From assembly GCF_001659725.1 (NCBI RefSeq), contig NZ_CP015922.1, positions 1,984,001-2,048,000 of the forward strand: a stretch of 64,000 nucleotides of DNA, in the 5' to 3' direction. The DNA comes from Polynucleobacter wuianus (GTDB lineage: Bacteria > Pseudomonadota > Gammaproteobacteria > Burkholderiales > Burkholderiaceae). Both the position numbers and the translations under genes were made by a program. The notes under the pieces are model-generated. The model was not told where the DNA came from. It did no database searches and saw only the letters and a program-made list of their open reading frames with translations. Below, piece after piece: positions 1 to 7,344 of the stretch. Each line of letters starts with the position of its first letter. The stretch's first letter is position 1.

Positions 1-980
1 CTAATGCTGATTTTGTTTTGTCGGATAAATCCTTAGCAGACGAAAATTCAACACAATTTAAAGTTAAATCCATTCTTATTCCCTCCAATACTCCCAATAA
101 GTTTGTCAGTCTCGTTGTTCAAGACCAATCCGTTATTGCCAACTATGATGGGCAACAGAGTTCGACTCCTTTAACTGACATTGAAAGTGTTGCTAAAGCT
201 CTTTTTCAAAAAATCTCATCCTCTTCTTCTACAACCTTCAGCTTTAATGAACTTGATACTTTATGGACTAAATTTTTTAATCCACAAATAAAGGCTACAA
301 GATCAGAAAAGAGTGATATTAAATTAGAGATTCTTGATACAAGCACACAACTTAAATCAATTAAAGGCTTTAGTATCAAAAGCAATTTGGGCGGGGCAAC
401 TTCTTTACTAAACGCTTCACAATCTACAAATTTCTTATACGAAGCGCCACACAAGATAAGCGTCCCAAACATCACCCCAAAAAAGTTAGGTAAATTTGTT
501 AAGCCATTGCCATTGAAATATCTTGGCTCTGTTAATGAGACATACAAATTGAATCTAAATAAAGTAGATCAAAACTTAGAAAGTCTTATTAGTCACTTAT
601 TAGTTGAATACTATGGGGCAAGCAACAGAGAAAAATTTGTAAAAGATTTATTAGCTATTGTTGCCAATAAGAATCCGCTTAGTCTTTCTAACACAAGTGA
701 TTACAAGATAATCATGTCTAAGTTTTTAAGAGCTACAGCATTTGGTATGGTCCCAAGAGACTTATGGGATGGTGCTTTATCAGCAAGTGGTGGAATGATT
801 ATTGTTAAGGCTGACGGAAAATTAGCCAGCTTCTATTTAGATGATTCTCATTCTAACGCTAACCTTGATAACTATTTGCTTGAACATAGTTTTTTTGACA
901 CGGCAAGCACAACAAGACATGACTTTGGTAAAGTTTTCGATGATAAGTTCTTCAAATTTAATTTGCTGATAAGGCTTTAA
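1..980 (+). CDS. HpaII-like type II restriction endonuclease, 5' end outside window
   Basis: The frame is open from the window edge, so the true start lies to the left; about 325 residues are visible. The block GFSIKSNLGG, followed by LLNAS and TNFLYE (around base 366 onward), matches my memory of the HpaII family of CCGG-cutting enzymes, where the same GFSIKS/LLNAS/TNF pattern surrounds the nuclease core. Acidic residues (DIKLEILD) precede it, as expected for a PD-(D/E)xK-type site. The C-terminus FFKFNLLIRL also looks like a natural family end. A partner cytosine methyltransferase would be expected to the left, outside the window. The TAA stop directly abuts the stop of the convergent recombinase gene, with no spacer. 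The family call is from memory of motifs and was not searched. Confidence 0.65.
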   Translation, partial: NADFVLSDKSLADENSTQFKVKSILIPSNTPNKFVSLVVQDQSVIANYDGQQSSTPLTDIESVAKALFQKISSSSSTTFSFNELDTLWTKFFNPQIKATRSEKSDIKLEILDTSTQLKSIKGFSIKSNLGGATSLLNASQSTNFLYEAPHKISVPNITPKKLGKFVKPLPLKYLGSVNETYKLNLNKVDQNLESLISHLLVEYYGASNREKFVKDLLAIVANKNPLSLSNTSDYKIIMSKFLRATAFGMVPRDLWDGALSASGGMIIVKADGKLASFYLDDSHSNANLDNYLLEHSFFDTASTTRHDFGKVFDDKFFKFNLLIRL

Positions 981-2195
981 CTAAGCCAATTTCTCGGCGC
1001 TCATCATTGCGGTTAGCTTGCTATAGTGGCGCTCTATCATCACAACGCTTGTCCCCATCTGCTTCGCTAATGTGTGTATATCAATCCCATCAGCCAGCGC
1101 CAAAGTAGCGTAGGTATGTCGCAGGCTGTATAGCGTTCTATTTTGCCCACCAGCATCTTTCATCAGCCCACTCTTTTTCATTAAGTTTCTAAAGATGTTT
1201 TCCATCAGATGTGGCATTTCGCCAGACTGAAGCGTAAAGACTCTTCTGTCCAGTTTTGCTTGGATTAGCTCGTTTAAGTCCATAAAGGGCAACTTGTGCC
1301 ACCGCATTAACTCCTCCAAAACCTCTAAAACAGCGTTTTTAGCGATTAAATACCTTGCGCCTGTCTTGCCACTTACCCATATACGCAAATACCTCTTAGA
1401 GCCTATAAAGTGCCACTGTAAGTGTTTCCATCGCAAAGGCATTGACTCAGTGCTGTGTCTTACGCCCGTATTAACCAAAAACTTTACATAAGCACAACAG
1501 AGGTAGCGTATTTCTGTAGATTGTTTATGCCACACATCTATCTGCCACTTAGGCATATAGGCATACATCTGCTCCAACTCCTCTACCGTAAAAGCTGGGC
1601 GTGATTTGCCACGCTCCCCCGTAATATCTAACGGCACAATCATTTTGTTAAGTGGAATATAGCCTCTCGCCTTTGCCAGCGTCATCACTCTGTTGTAAGC
1701 CATTGCGTGATGCTTCTTTGTCATCTGCTTGGCATTCTTACCCATCTCCGCCAATCTCCAAGCCTCAAAGTCAGCTACTTCCTCGTCATCAATCTTTGCG
1801 ACATCAAAGTTGCCAAAAAATGGGATTAAATACTTTTCTAAAATGAACAAATAGTCTTTGTATTTGCGCTCAGTGCGTGGCGTTGTTGCCGTCCTCGCCA
1901 TTCTGGTAATTTCTTCTCTTGCTAACTGCTTGAAACTTCTTGTAGAAGTAGCCAATCCAGCCTCTGTTCTAATTTTGACTGTCTCGTAGATGGAGATAGC
2001 CTGCTGTTTAGCCTGCGCCAAGTCTTCAGTTCCCGTTGAGGCTGAGTGCCACTTCCCATTAACCAACTTGAAACGACAGTGCCACTGATGGGTATTAGGG
2101 CGCCTAAACACAGTAATTCTGCTATCAAGCAACTTCACTGCTTTAGGAGCGTAAATTATTTTTACGCTTGAAAATAACTGATTTAGATTTGACAT
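981..2195 (-). CDS. Tyrosine recombinase (phage-type integrase) 1
   Basis: About 404 residues, with an N-terminal arm/core-binding region (residues 25-200) and a C-terminal catalytic domain. Visible active-site elements are Arg in TGVRHSTES (about 246), Lys in SGKTGARY (about 277), the box II Arg in YSLRHTYAT (about 359) and the nucleophile Tyr in IERHYSK (about 391). Box II His is Tyr, and the box III GH is GT, as in the subfamily with MGTSVxMIExHY. ATG at 2195 is preferred over TTG at 2204 because AAGGG (2206-2210) sits about 10 bases before the ATG. The gene reads away from the half-tRNA attachment site at 2389-2436, the usual placement for an integrase beside its att site. It is homologous to the recombinase at 3987-5258. 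Confidence 0.9.
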   Translation of the reverse strand: MSNLNQLFSSVKIIYAPKAVKLLDSRITVFRRPNTHQWHCRFKLVNGKWHSASTGTEDLAQAKQQAISIYETVKIRTEAGLATSTRSFKQLAREEITRMARTATTPRTERKYKDYLFILEKYLIPFFGNFDVAKIDDEEVADFEAWRLAEMGKNAKQMTKKHHAMAYNRVMTLAKARGYIPLNKMIVPLDITGERGKSRPAFTVEELEQMYAYMPKWQIDVWHKQSTEIRYLCCAYVKFLVNTGVRHSTESMPLRWKHLQWHFIGSKRYLRIWVSGKTGARYLIAKNAVLEVLEELMRWHKLPFMDLNELIQAKLDRRVFTLQSGEMPHLMENIFRNLMKKSGLMKDAGGQNRTLYSLRHTYATLALADGIDIHTLAKQMGTSVVMIERHYSKLTAMMSAEKLA

Positions 2196-2388
2196 TACAA
2201 ACAACCCTTAAGCGTTGCTTGCTATTGTGTTTTCAGTTTTAGATTTGGGCTACCGCTTTTGTAATACCCTGTGAATGCCACCCGCTTGCGGGGTGAAGCT
2301 ACAAATTGCCGTGTAGCGTGGTGTTTATTGAGCACCAAAATAGAGCTATGCTTAAAACAATGTTTAAGCACTGTTTTGACACGGACAC

Positions 2389-2436
2389 TGTGCTTTATGA
2401 TTCCGTCGCTCTAACCAGCTGAGCTAATTCGCCGAA
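2389..2436 (-). repeat. Left copy of 48-bp att repeat: 5' half of tRNA-Met
   Basis: On the minus strand bases 2394-2433 read as tRNA positions 1-38: acceptor strand GGCGAAT, D-arm GCTC...GAGC, anticodon 5' strand ACGGA and loop ATCATAA with anticodon CAT. The 3' strand TCCGT, T-arm and acceptor are missing, so it is not a working tRNA. The same 48 bases occur at 25444-25491. Both copies also share TGTGC beyond the tRNA homology, which must be element sequence, so recombination occurred in the anticodon loop. A TAAAAT box lies just upstream of the tRNA 5' end, so the element may carry a replacement promoter. Confidence 0.75.
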
Positions 2437-2554
2437 CTCGCTATTTTAGCGTAATTTAGCCTAGAGAGCTATTTCGAGCCGCCTAAATCCTTCTTCTCTT
2501 AAAAAACGGTGTTTTTACGGTAAATCTACGGTACACACCTTGTTTACAGAATTT

Positions 2555-2569
2555 GTCGTTTTAAACGAC
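2555..2569. repeat. 15-bp palindrome, copy 1
   Basis: Exact GTCGTTTTAAACGAC, with 7-bp arms and a 1-base centre. It lies 4 bases beyond the stop of the minus-strand gene ending at 2574. Bases 2551-2569 are identical to 5261-5279. Confidence 0.8.
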
Positions 2570-2573
2570 ATAT

Positions 2574-3002
2574 TTAGGAAGCGGCGATTTTTGTTTTATC
2601 TTCAGACTTGTACTGGGTTCCGCATTGCTCACAAGATTTGAGGCTATTTCTCCAAATGGGCCCTTGCTGCTCAGATCCGCATTTTTGGCAAACCAACTTC
2701 CAGCCCTTTGTAATGCTTTTAATTTTGTACTTGGCAAAAATTAATAGATTGGCAACCAATGAAGACTGCTGGACATGCTCATATGAACCCCATGGGGAAC
2801 TAATCTGCCCTCCATTTTTATTTTGATTAATCCAATAATTTCTAGTCAATTTACTAGTGTCATCTGACTCTTGAGCAAGAATATTTGTGGAATAAATTAT
2901 TGTGTATTCCTTATTCGCATCCTCAAGTTCAATTTCCAAGTCTTTATTGCTTAGGTATTGTTCAACCTGCTTTCTAATTGCTTCCGAATTTTCAGTACTC
3001 AT
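2574..3002 (-). CDS. Unknown protein with C-terminal zinc ribbon
   Basis: About 142 residues. The N-terminal two thirds are polar and unfamiliar. The C-terminus has a zinc-ribbon pair, CQKCGS and CEQCGT, about 22 residues apart, as in many nucleic-acid-binding small proteins. The start is set by the ATGA overlap with the upstream exonuclease gene (ATG at 3002-3000, TGA at 3001-2999), which implies a translationally coupled two-gene unit. A partner role in DNA processing or defence is plausible from this coupling but is inference only. No family recognised. Confidence 0.7.
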   Translation of the reverse strand: MSTENSEAIRKQVEQYLSNKDLEIELEDANKEYTIIYSTNILAQESDDTSKLTRNYWINQNKNGGQISSPWGSYEHVQQSSLVANLLIFAKYKIKSITKGWKLVCQKCGSEQQGPIWRNSLKSCEQCGTQYKSEDKTKIAAS

Positions 3003-3892
3003 TCGCCAATCCCACACATTCTTATAAAGTCATTTTCGGTAAGAATTTCAATATTAACCCCTTCGGCAATCAACTCCTCTGCCTTTCTTTGCTTAGTACT
3101 CTTATCATGCCCAGCTAAAGTGGAAAGATCTTGAATTCCCACGACCAGATAATCAGTTTTCTTTGTGACGCCTGAGCCAATCTTGAACCCAAACTGACTG
3201 GCATGTGTTGCGGCACCATCCCTAGTCATTGTCACAAGAGCACCCGTGAAAACAATTATCTTGCCAAAAAACATTCCCTCTTCTTTTGGGCGATAGTCAG
3301 ATGCCTTAAAGCCATGATGAAAGGGGTGTGGATTTTCTATCTGAAACTGAATGCCTTTCAGCAAAACTTCTTTGGTTATTAAACAGTCAGCAATGGCGCG
3401 ATGTGCGCCCTCAATAGAAATATTAAGTTCCTGCGCAACAGTTGCTAATTTGTGATTAGTTAGATTCGGAAATGTCCTTTTTGCCAAGGCCAGAACATCT
3501 TTTAAAGGACGATGCTCTTCAGTGTGAACATTTAAAAACTTGCTATCAAAGCCTGCGTTATATGCCCATATCTGTAAATCGCCAGCAAACTGAAAGAATG
3601 CTTCTACCGCCTCTGGATTGCTAGGTGCACCCTCAAGCATTTCATCCGTAATGCCAGTTAACTCAACAATAAATGGATCAAGCCTGTCAGGCTCAACATC
3701 TTCTTCATCGAACTCTTCATCCTCATCACCAAAGTATGTATAGACATCATCGGGCTTTGTGAAAGTCTGAAATTGATCTATTACTTCACCAGTATCAAGA
3801 TCTACTTTAATTGCACCAATTTCAATAATTTGATCGCTACCACCATCTAAACCAGTAGTTTCTAGATCAACGATGATTGCGAGATTTCCCAT
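2999..3892 (-). CDS. DEDDh 3'-5' exonuclease fused to a BRCT domain
   Basis: 297 residues. Residues 5-185 are a DnaQ-like exonuclease: VDLETTGLD (motif I, Asp and Glu), NAGFDSKFL (motif II Asp) and HRAIADCLIT (motif III, His and Asp). Residues 205-295 read as a BRCT domain of the ligase type (GKIIVFTGALVTMTRDGAA, then GSGVTKKTDYLVVG). An acidic stretch, DEDEEFDEEDVEPD, interrupts the exonuclease domain near residue 60. Exonuclease-BRCT fusions are known as repair or epsilon-like proteins and are common on mobile DNA. It is the first gene of a two-gene unit with the zinc-ribbon protein downstream. Confidence 0.85.
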   Translation of the reverse strand: MGNLAIIVDLETTGLDGGSDQIIEIGAIKVDLDTGEVIDQFQTFTKPDDVYTYFGDEDEEFDEEDVEPDRLDPFIVELTGITDEMLEGAPSNPEAVEAFFQFAGDLQIWAYNAGFDSKFLNVHTEEHRPLKDVLALAKRTFPNLTNHKLATVAQELNISIEGAHRAIADCLITKEVLLKGIQFQIENPHPFHHGFKASDYRPKEEGMFFGKIIVFTGALVTMTRDGAATHASQFGFKIGSGVTKKTDYLVVGIQDLSTLAGHDKSTKQRKAEELIAEGVNIEILTENDFIRMCGIGE

Positions 3893-3986
3893 GTGACAAC
3901 TTTACTATAGGGATAAGAAAAAATTAAAACTTATCTTGCCCAACCCTGCACACCGAAATTAAGCTATGTTTTTCAGCTAGAGAAAC

Positions 3987-5258
3987 ATGCCCAAAGAAAC
4001 AGAAGTGCTTGCCCTTTTCTTTCAAAGCACCTCTACCCCTGAAAAATCACCCCAACTTAAATATCTAGAAAACCTAGCTACTGGCAAGCTAGTACACATG
4101 AGGGATGGCAACATTACCCTCTATAAGCGAGAGCGCAGTAAGCAATGGCAAATGCGCTTTCGGCTTTATGACAAGAAGTGGCACAGAGTTAGTACTGGCT
4201 ATGAGGATCTGGAATACGCCAAGAAGAAAGCTGGCGATATATATGACAGAGCCCGCTTTATGGAAGAGCTGGGATTGCCACCACTTAATAAGCGATTTGA
4301 CTCTGCAGCTGAGGCTACAAAAGTAGAGTTACAGAGTGATTTAGATAATGGCGTTGGTAAAAAAATCTATGTAGATTACATATCCGTTATAGATAACTAT
4401 CTAACCCCATTCTTTGGCAAAAAGCATTTAACCAATATCAACCATCAAGATATTGCTGAGTATGAAGTTTGGCGAGCAGAAAAGATGAAACGCAAACTCA
4501 TGCACTCAACCATGATGACCCACTTCTCCGCTTACAACAGGGTATTTGATCTAGCAATTAAAAGAGGCTGGCTTAGTGACAAACACCCAGTTCCAAGGTT
4601 AGGCACTAAAGGTGAAAAGAGCACTCCGAGACCTGCCTTCACTAGAAAAGAAATTGACTACTTACTGGAGTTCTTAAAAACATGGAGTCAAGGTGGCAAA
4701 ACCCAAGAAGCTCACCTTGGCAGACTATTACTACGAGATTACATAGAAATACTAATGGCGACAGGCATGAGACATGGAACAGAAGCATTCAATATCCAAT
4801 GGCGACACCTAGAGTGGCATACAGATAAGAGTGTTCGATACCTGCGAATATGGGTAAGCGGTAAAACAGGTCCACGCTGGCTGATTGCAAGACATGAAGC
4901 GGTTCCCGTCATCGAACGCTTAAAAAGCCGGTTTACCGAATGGGATCATTTAACCCTCGACCAATTACTAGAAGAAAAGAGTGATGAGTTCTTGTGGCGA
5001 CATCCCAATGGGGAGCGTCCTTATGACTTTGTCAGTAGCTTTAAGTGGCTCATGAAGGACTCAGGCTTATTGCTATCAACTACGGGGGCTAAACGCACTA
5101 TGTACAGCTTTAGACACACATACGCTACGTTTAGCTTAGTGGAATGGGGCATGGATATACATACGCTAGCCAAACAGATGGGCACTTCCGTACAAATGCT
5201 AGAGCGGTTCTATAGCAAGCTCACCGCTACGCTTGCTGCAGAAAAGTTGGCAGGATAA
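3987..5258 (+). CDS. Tyrosine recombinase (phage-type integrase) 2
   Basis: 423 residues, clearly homologous to the recombinase at 981-2195: shared RYLRIWVSGKTG, FRHTYAT, DIHTLAKQMGTSV and a C-terminal AAEKLAG. Catalytic residues visible are Arg262 (TGMRHGTEA), Lys293, Arg376 (YSFRHTYAT) and Tyr409 (LERFYSK). Box II His is Tyr373, and box III has Thr400 where His is usual. It starts with ATG at 3987 and is divergent from the exonuclease operon, with a 94-bp gap. The 15-bp palindrome follows the stop by 6 bases. It may be the integrase of the element bracketed by the half-tRNA repeats. Confidence 0.92.
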   Translation: MPKETEVLALFFQSTSTPEKSPQLKYLENLATGKLVHMRDGNITLYKRERSKQWQMRFRLYDKKWHRVSTGYEDLEYAKKKAGDIYDRARFMEELGLPPLNKRFDSAAEATKVELQSDLDNGVGKKIYVDYISVIDNYLTPFFGKKHLTNINHQDIAEYEVWRAEKMKRKLMHSTMMTHFSAYNRVFDLAIKRGWLSDKHPVPRLGTKGEKSTPRPAFTRKEIDYLLEFLKTWSQGGKTQEAHLGRLLLRDYIEILMATGMRHGTEAFNIQWRHLEWHTDKSVRYLRIWVSGKTGPRWLIARHEAVPVIERLKSRFTEWDHLTLDQLLEEKSDEFLWRHPNGERPYDFVSSFKWLMKDSGLLLSTTGAKRTMYSFRHTYATFSLVEWGMDIHTLAKQMGTSVQMLERFYSKLTATLAAEKLAG

Positions 5259-5264
5259 ATATTT

Positions 5265-5279
5265 GTCGTTTTAAACGAC
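5265..5279. repeat. 15-bp palindrome, copy 2
   Basis: Exact GTCGTTTTAAACGAC, located 6 bases after the stop of the recombinase gene ending at 5258. Confidence 0.8.
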
Positions 5280-5298
5280 TCGCACATGAATAAATGCA

Positions 5299-5631
5299 AT
5301 GAACGCAAAGAAACTAAAAACTACCTCGGTTGATTCCAAGCTGCCTGCACAAGTTAGATTTGAGCAAAGCCTACAAAATGCCATTCATTGTCAGGAGTCC
5401 ATCTTAAGCATTGGATATTTGCAATACTTAGCTGAATATAAAACCCATAACCCCATTAGTCATTCACGCATCACCTACAAAGTGATCCATAGAAATACAG
5501 GATGCTCTGTACTCATCAAATTAACCAGGGTTTTAAATGCTGGCTCAGGACTACGCAAACGCCAAAGAATCAACAGAACTACAAAACGAATATCAGTGAA
5601 ATGGATGCCAAGACTCAAGACGAGGTATTGA
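5299..5631 (+). CDS. Small unknown protein, possibly frameshifted
   Basis: A 110-residue reading frame beginning ATG at 5299 after a weak ribosome site. The first 65 residues look like protein, but the end is very basic (RKRQRINRTTKRISVKW). Another frame overlapping from 5502 to 5717 reads more naturally there (MDAKTQDEVLIYALPVSQ from about 5601). A single frameshift near 5500-5560 would join the two into one protein of about 138 residues. No family recognised. Treat as a doubtful or decayed gene. Confidence 0.35.
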   Translation: MNAKKLKTTSVDSKLPAQVRFEQSLQNAIHCQESILSIGYLQYLAEYKTHNPISHSRITYKVIHRNTGCSVLIKLTRVLNAGSGLRKRQRINRTTKRISVKWMPRLKTRY

Positions 5632-5711
5632 TTTACGCATTACCTGTCAGCCAGACAATTTGTCAACCTATTAAAAGAGTAATCACCAGATCAAACCGCG
5701 ATTTTGAATCG

Positions 5712-6107
5712 TTATAGCGGTTTGGGCGTTTCGCCTCTTAAGTAGTCCCGAAACATTTTTAACTCTTGCGGCGATTTATTAGTAATAGTGGGTCCTGTTG
5801 TAGCCGGCGACTTAGGTTGCAAAGGCGCAATCGTTTTAGCTTGAGCAACGGGCTTAGCTACTTTTTGCTGTGCAGCCTGTACTGGCCTAGCAACCGGGAC
5901 AGGTATTGCTCTTTGCGGCAAACTCACCGCCTTGGGTTTAGGTGTCTTTGGGGCTTTGGGTGTCTTACTCTTGGGCTTACTGGCTTGCGCCGCCTTTTGT
6001 TTAGCCTGTGTGCTAGCTTGTTGGCTAATGGCACTCCAGGTGTTATTCATAATGACTCGCAATAATCCTAGCTGATCTTCTGCATTGGCAATCTCATACA
6101 CTCTCAT
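5712..6107 (-). CDS. Small Ala/Pro/Lys-rich protein of unknown function
   Basis: 131 residues. Residues 1-30 form an ordinary helix-like start (MRVYEIANAEDQLG). Residues 35-110 are low complexity, built from Lys, Pro, Ala, Thr and Gln (PKSKTPKAPKTPKPK), likely a disordered linker. The last 18 residues (QELKMFRDYLRGE) look structured again. A strong ribosome site (AAGGAGAAGG) precedes the ATG at 6107. The motif CGTCTAAATCCTAGACG lies about 30 bases upstream of the start in gene orientation, shared with two other island units. No family recognised. Confidence 0.7.
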   Translation of the reverse strand: MRVYEIANAEDQLGLLRVIMNNTWSAISQQASTQAKQKAAQASKPKSKTPKAPKTPKPKAVSLPQRAIPVPVARPVQAAQQKVAKPVAQAKTIAPLQPKSPATTGPTITNKSPQELKMFRDYLRGETPKPL

Positions 6108-6135
6108 GGCCTTCTCCTTTCCTTATATTTATCGA

Positions 6136-6156
6136 ATCGTCTAGGATTTAGACGAT
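6136..6156 (-). promoter_or_regulatory. Island operator/leader hairpin, copy 1
   Basis: A perfect 8-bp inverted repeat with a 5-base loop (ATCGTCTA, GGATT, TAGACGAT on the + strand). In the orientation of the downstream gene (start 6107) its core reads CGTCTAAATCCTAGACG, the same as at 11038-11054. Confidence 0.6.
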
Positions 6157-6162
6157 CCCCAC

Positions 6163-6312
6163 CTAAACTTCTGTCGGCAAATGCACCACATTGTTTGCAC
6201 CATACTGCCCTTGCAATAGGAAATAAGCGGCTTGACTGTTATCTGCAACTACTTGAGTTTGTACTACCCAGCCTTGGGGCTGTATGCGTACATAGGCTAC
6301 ATATGTTTTCAT
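6163..6312 (-). CDS. 49-residue unknown protein
   Basis: Starts ATG at 6312-6310 and stops TAG at 6165-6163. It begins MKTYVAYVRIQPQGW and ends HLPTEV; the composition is ordinary (QTQVVADNSQAAYFLLQGQYGANN), which supports a real gene. It reads as a small alpha/beta protein: strand YVAYVRI, strand WVVQTQVV, then helix SQAAYFLLQGQY. It lies directly upstream of the operator hairpin and the gene starting at 6107. No family recognised. Confidence 0.55.
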   Translation of the reverse strand: MKTYVAYVRIQPQGWVVQTQVVADNSQAAYFLLQGQYGANNVVHLPTEV

Positions 6313-6330
6313 CTAATCTATCCATAGAAG

Positions 6331-6362
6331 AAGCACTAATACTATGATCAGTATTAGTGCTT
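6331..6362 (-). terminator. Hairpin between small genes, probable terminator
   Basis: Perfect 13-bp stem (6331-6343 with 6350-6362) and a 6-base loop. On the minus strand it lies 6 bases after the stop of the gene ending at 6369 and is followed by TTCTTCTAT, a weak U-tract. Confidence 0.55.
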
Positions 6363-6368
6363 GGCTGT

Positions 6369-6518
6369 TCACTTACCAAACCCAGCACGTACAGCGCCGC
6401 TAGCTTGCTCTATTTGGGTGTCTAACTCTCCCGCCTCCACCGCACCCTTAATGATCTCTAAGGCTTTGATAAGCTCATCTGCAGTAGCAACTTCAACAGC
6501 CGTTTTGCCTTTTGCAAA
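6369..6518 (-). pseudogene. In-frame continuation of the 6519-6806 gene beyond an amber codon
   Basis: Directly after the TAG at 6521-6519 the same frame stays open for 49 codons to TGA at 6371-6369 (FAKGKTAVEVATADELIKAL, then a helix ending RAGFGK). It has no ATG, GTG or TTG near its beginning, so it cannot easily start by itself. The amino-acid composition is that of a real soluble domain (TADELIKALEIIKGAVEAGELD). The simplest reading is that a CAG or similar codon mutated to TAG. Amber readthrough is the alternative. Confidence 0.6.
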
Positions 6519-6806
6519 CTAAATTACGCGACTTCCATAGCGCACGTTTAAACAAACCTTGCCGTCACTAGACACAAACCACCACTGACGTACACGCTTT
6601 TGATGCTCTACGGTTTTACGTGACCCGTCATAGTCTTTAACTGATTTAAATTTCTTAACAGTAAAAGTACTGCCTTCACGCTGGGCTTTAGCTAACTGGA
6701 TCTGCTCCCATACTTTTGTAGAGAGCTTATTGCGTCGCTGCAAAATGGGTGGAATAGACGTTGGCTTTTTGGAATTAACCATTTTCAAACTGTTTAATGT
6801 GCTCAT
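6519..6806 (-). CDS. Small basic unknown protein, apparently cut short by an amber codon
   Basis: 95 residues up to TAG. It starts with ATG at 6806 after a good ribosome site (AAGGAG) and is rich in Lys and Arg. The middle (FKSVKDYDGSRKTVEHQKRVRQWWFVSSDGKVCLNVRYG) looks like a beta-rich fold with a paired Trp. The frame continues without other stops for 49 more codons after the TAG, so the intact protein was probably about 145 residues. No family recognised. Confidence 0.6.
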   Translation of the reverse strand: MSTLNSLKMVNSKKPTSIPPILQRRNKLSTKVWEQIQLAKAQREGSTFTVKKFKSVKDYDGSRKTVEHQKRVRQWWFVSSDGKVCLNVRYGSRVI

Positions 6807-6951
6807 TTCATTTCTCCTTTGTAGTTAATGGGCACACTTAATTTATGGTCAGAGTTTTTGGTTGGACAACCTCTTTTTGCCAATATCTGCCAGAACCAAA
6901 GGATTTACGCCAGATCTACTCTTCTTTTATTAGGTTTTGCTAAATACTTTC

Positions 6952-7335
6952 ATGAACTACAAGAAGAAACGATTAACTGACGCACAATTTAAGATTAATA
7001 ACGATCAAAAATATGACTCGAAAATCACTGATAACTTCTTAAGGGAGTGCGGACTAAACCCGCAAACCTTTACAATCATGGCAAAAGAGTTAGTTCAGGC
7101 TCGCTTAGCGGCAGTGGATTTACTCAAAAATTACTCAAATCTTTTAAACAAACATCAAACCAAGGCACTCAATAAATTCAAAGGCAAAACAGCTAACAAA
7201 AAGAAATGCAATCAACTTAGCCCTACTTTGGCTTATCCAATACTCAATCTAGCTACCAAAATCAAAAGACAGGCTCATAAACAAGAAGTGCAAGCAAGGC
7301 AAACTATTCAGGAACTAAGGTACAACCAACCTTAA
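6952..7335 (+). CDS. Lys-rich unknown protein
   Basis: 127 residues from ATG at 6952; an in-frame TTG at 6937 is less likely. The protein is strongly basic and helical (KKKRLTDAQFKINNDQKYDSK; LVQARLAAVDLLKNYSNLLNK; ATKIKRQAHKQEVQARQT), compatible with a nucleic-acid or RNA-binding helical protein, but no domain is recognised. The ribosome site is poor. It ends 10 bases before the start of the structured non-coding block at 7345, the only gene immediately 5' of that block on the same strand. Confidence 0.55.
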   Translation: MNYKKKRLTDAQFKINNDQKYDSKITDNFLRECGLNPQTFTIMAKELVQARLAAVDLLKNYSNLLNKHQTKALNKFKGKTANKKKCNQLSPTLAYPILNLATKIKRQAHKQEVQARQTIQELRYNQP

Positions 7336-7344
7336 CAAACAGGT

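Larger units (their letters stand above)
2196..2573. other. Integrase-proximal intergenic region with att core
   Basis: This 378-bp gap contains no convincing gene. It holds small inverted repeats (GCTTAAA / TTTAAGC at about 2350-2369), a CACCC...GGGTG hairpin near 2279, the half-tRNA repeat at 2389-2436 and the palindrome at 2555-2569. The GTAGCGTGGTG stretch before the repeat has a loose counterpart (GCTACGGTG) in the equivalent position at the other boundary near 25370, so these could be recombinase arm or excisionase sites. That last point is inference. Confidence 0.4.

Noticed and set aside
2389..2436. Reading the tRNA-Met stretch as a functional tRNA gene.
   Set aside because: Anticodon 3' strand, T-arm and acceptor 3' strand are absent on both copies; ACGGA at 2381-2385 pairs with the stem only if a 9-base insertion is ignored.
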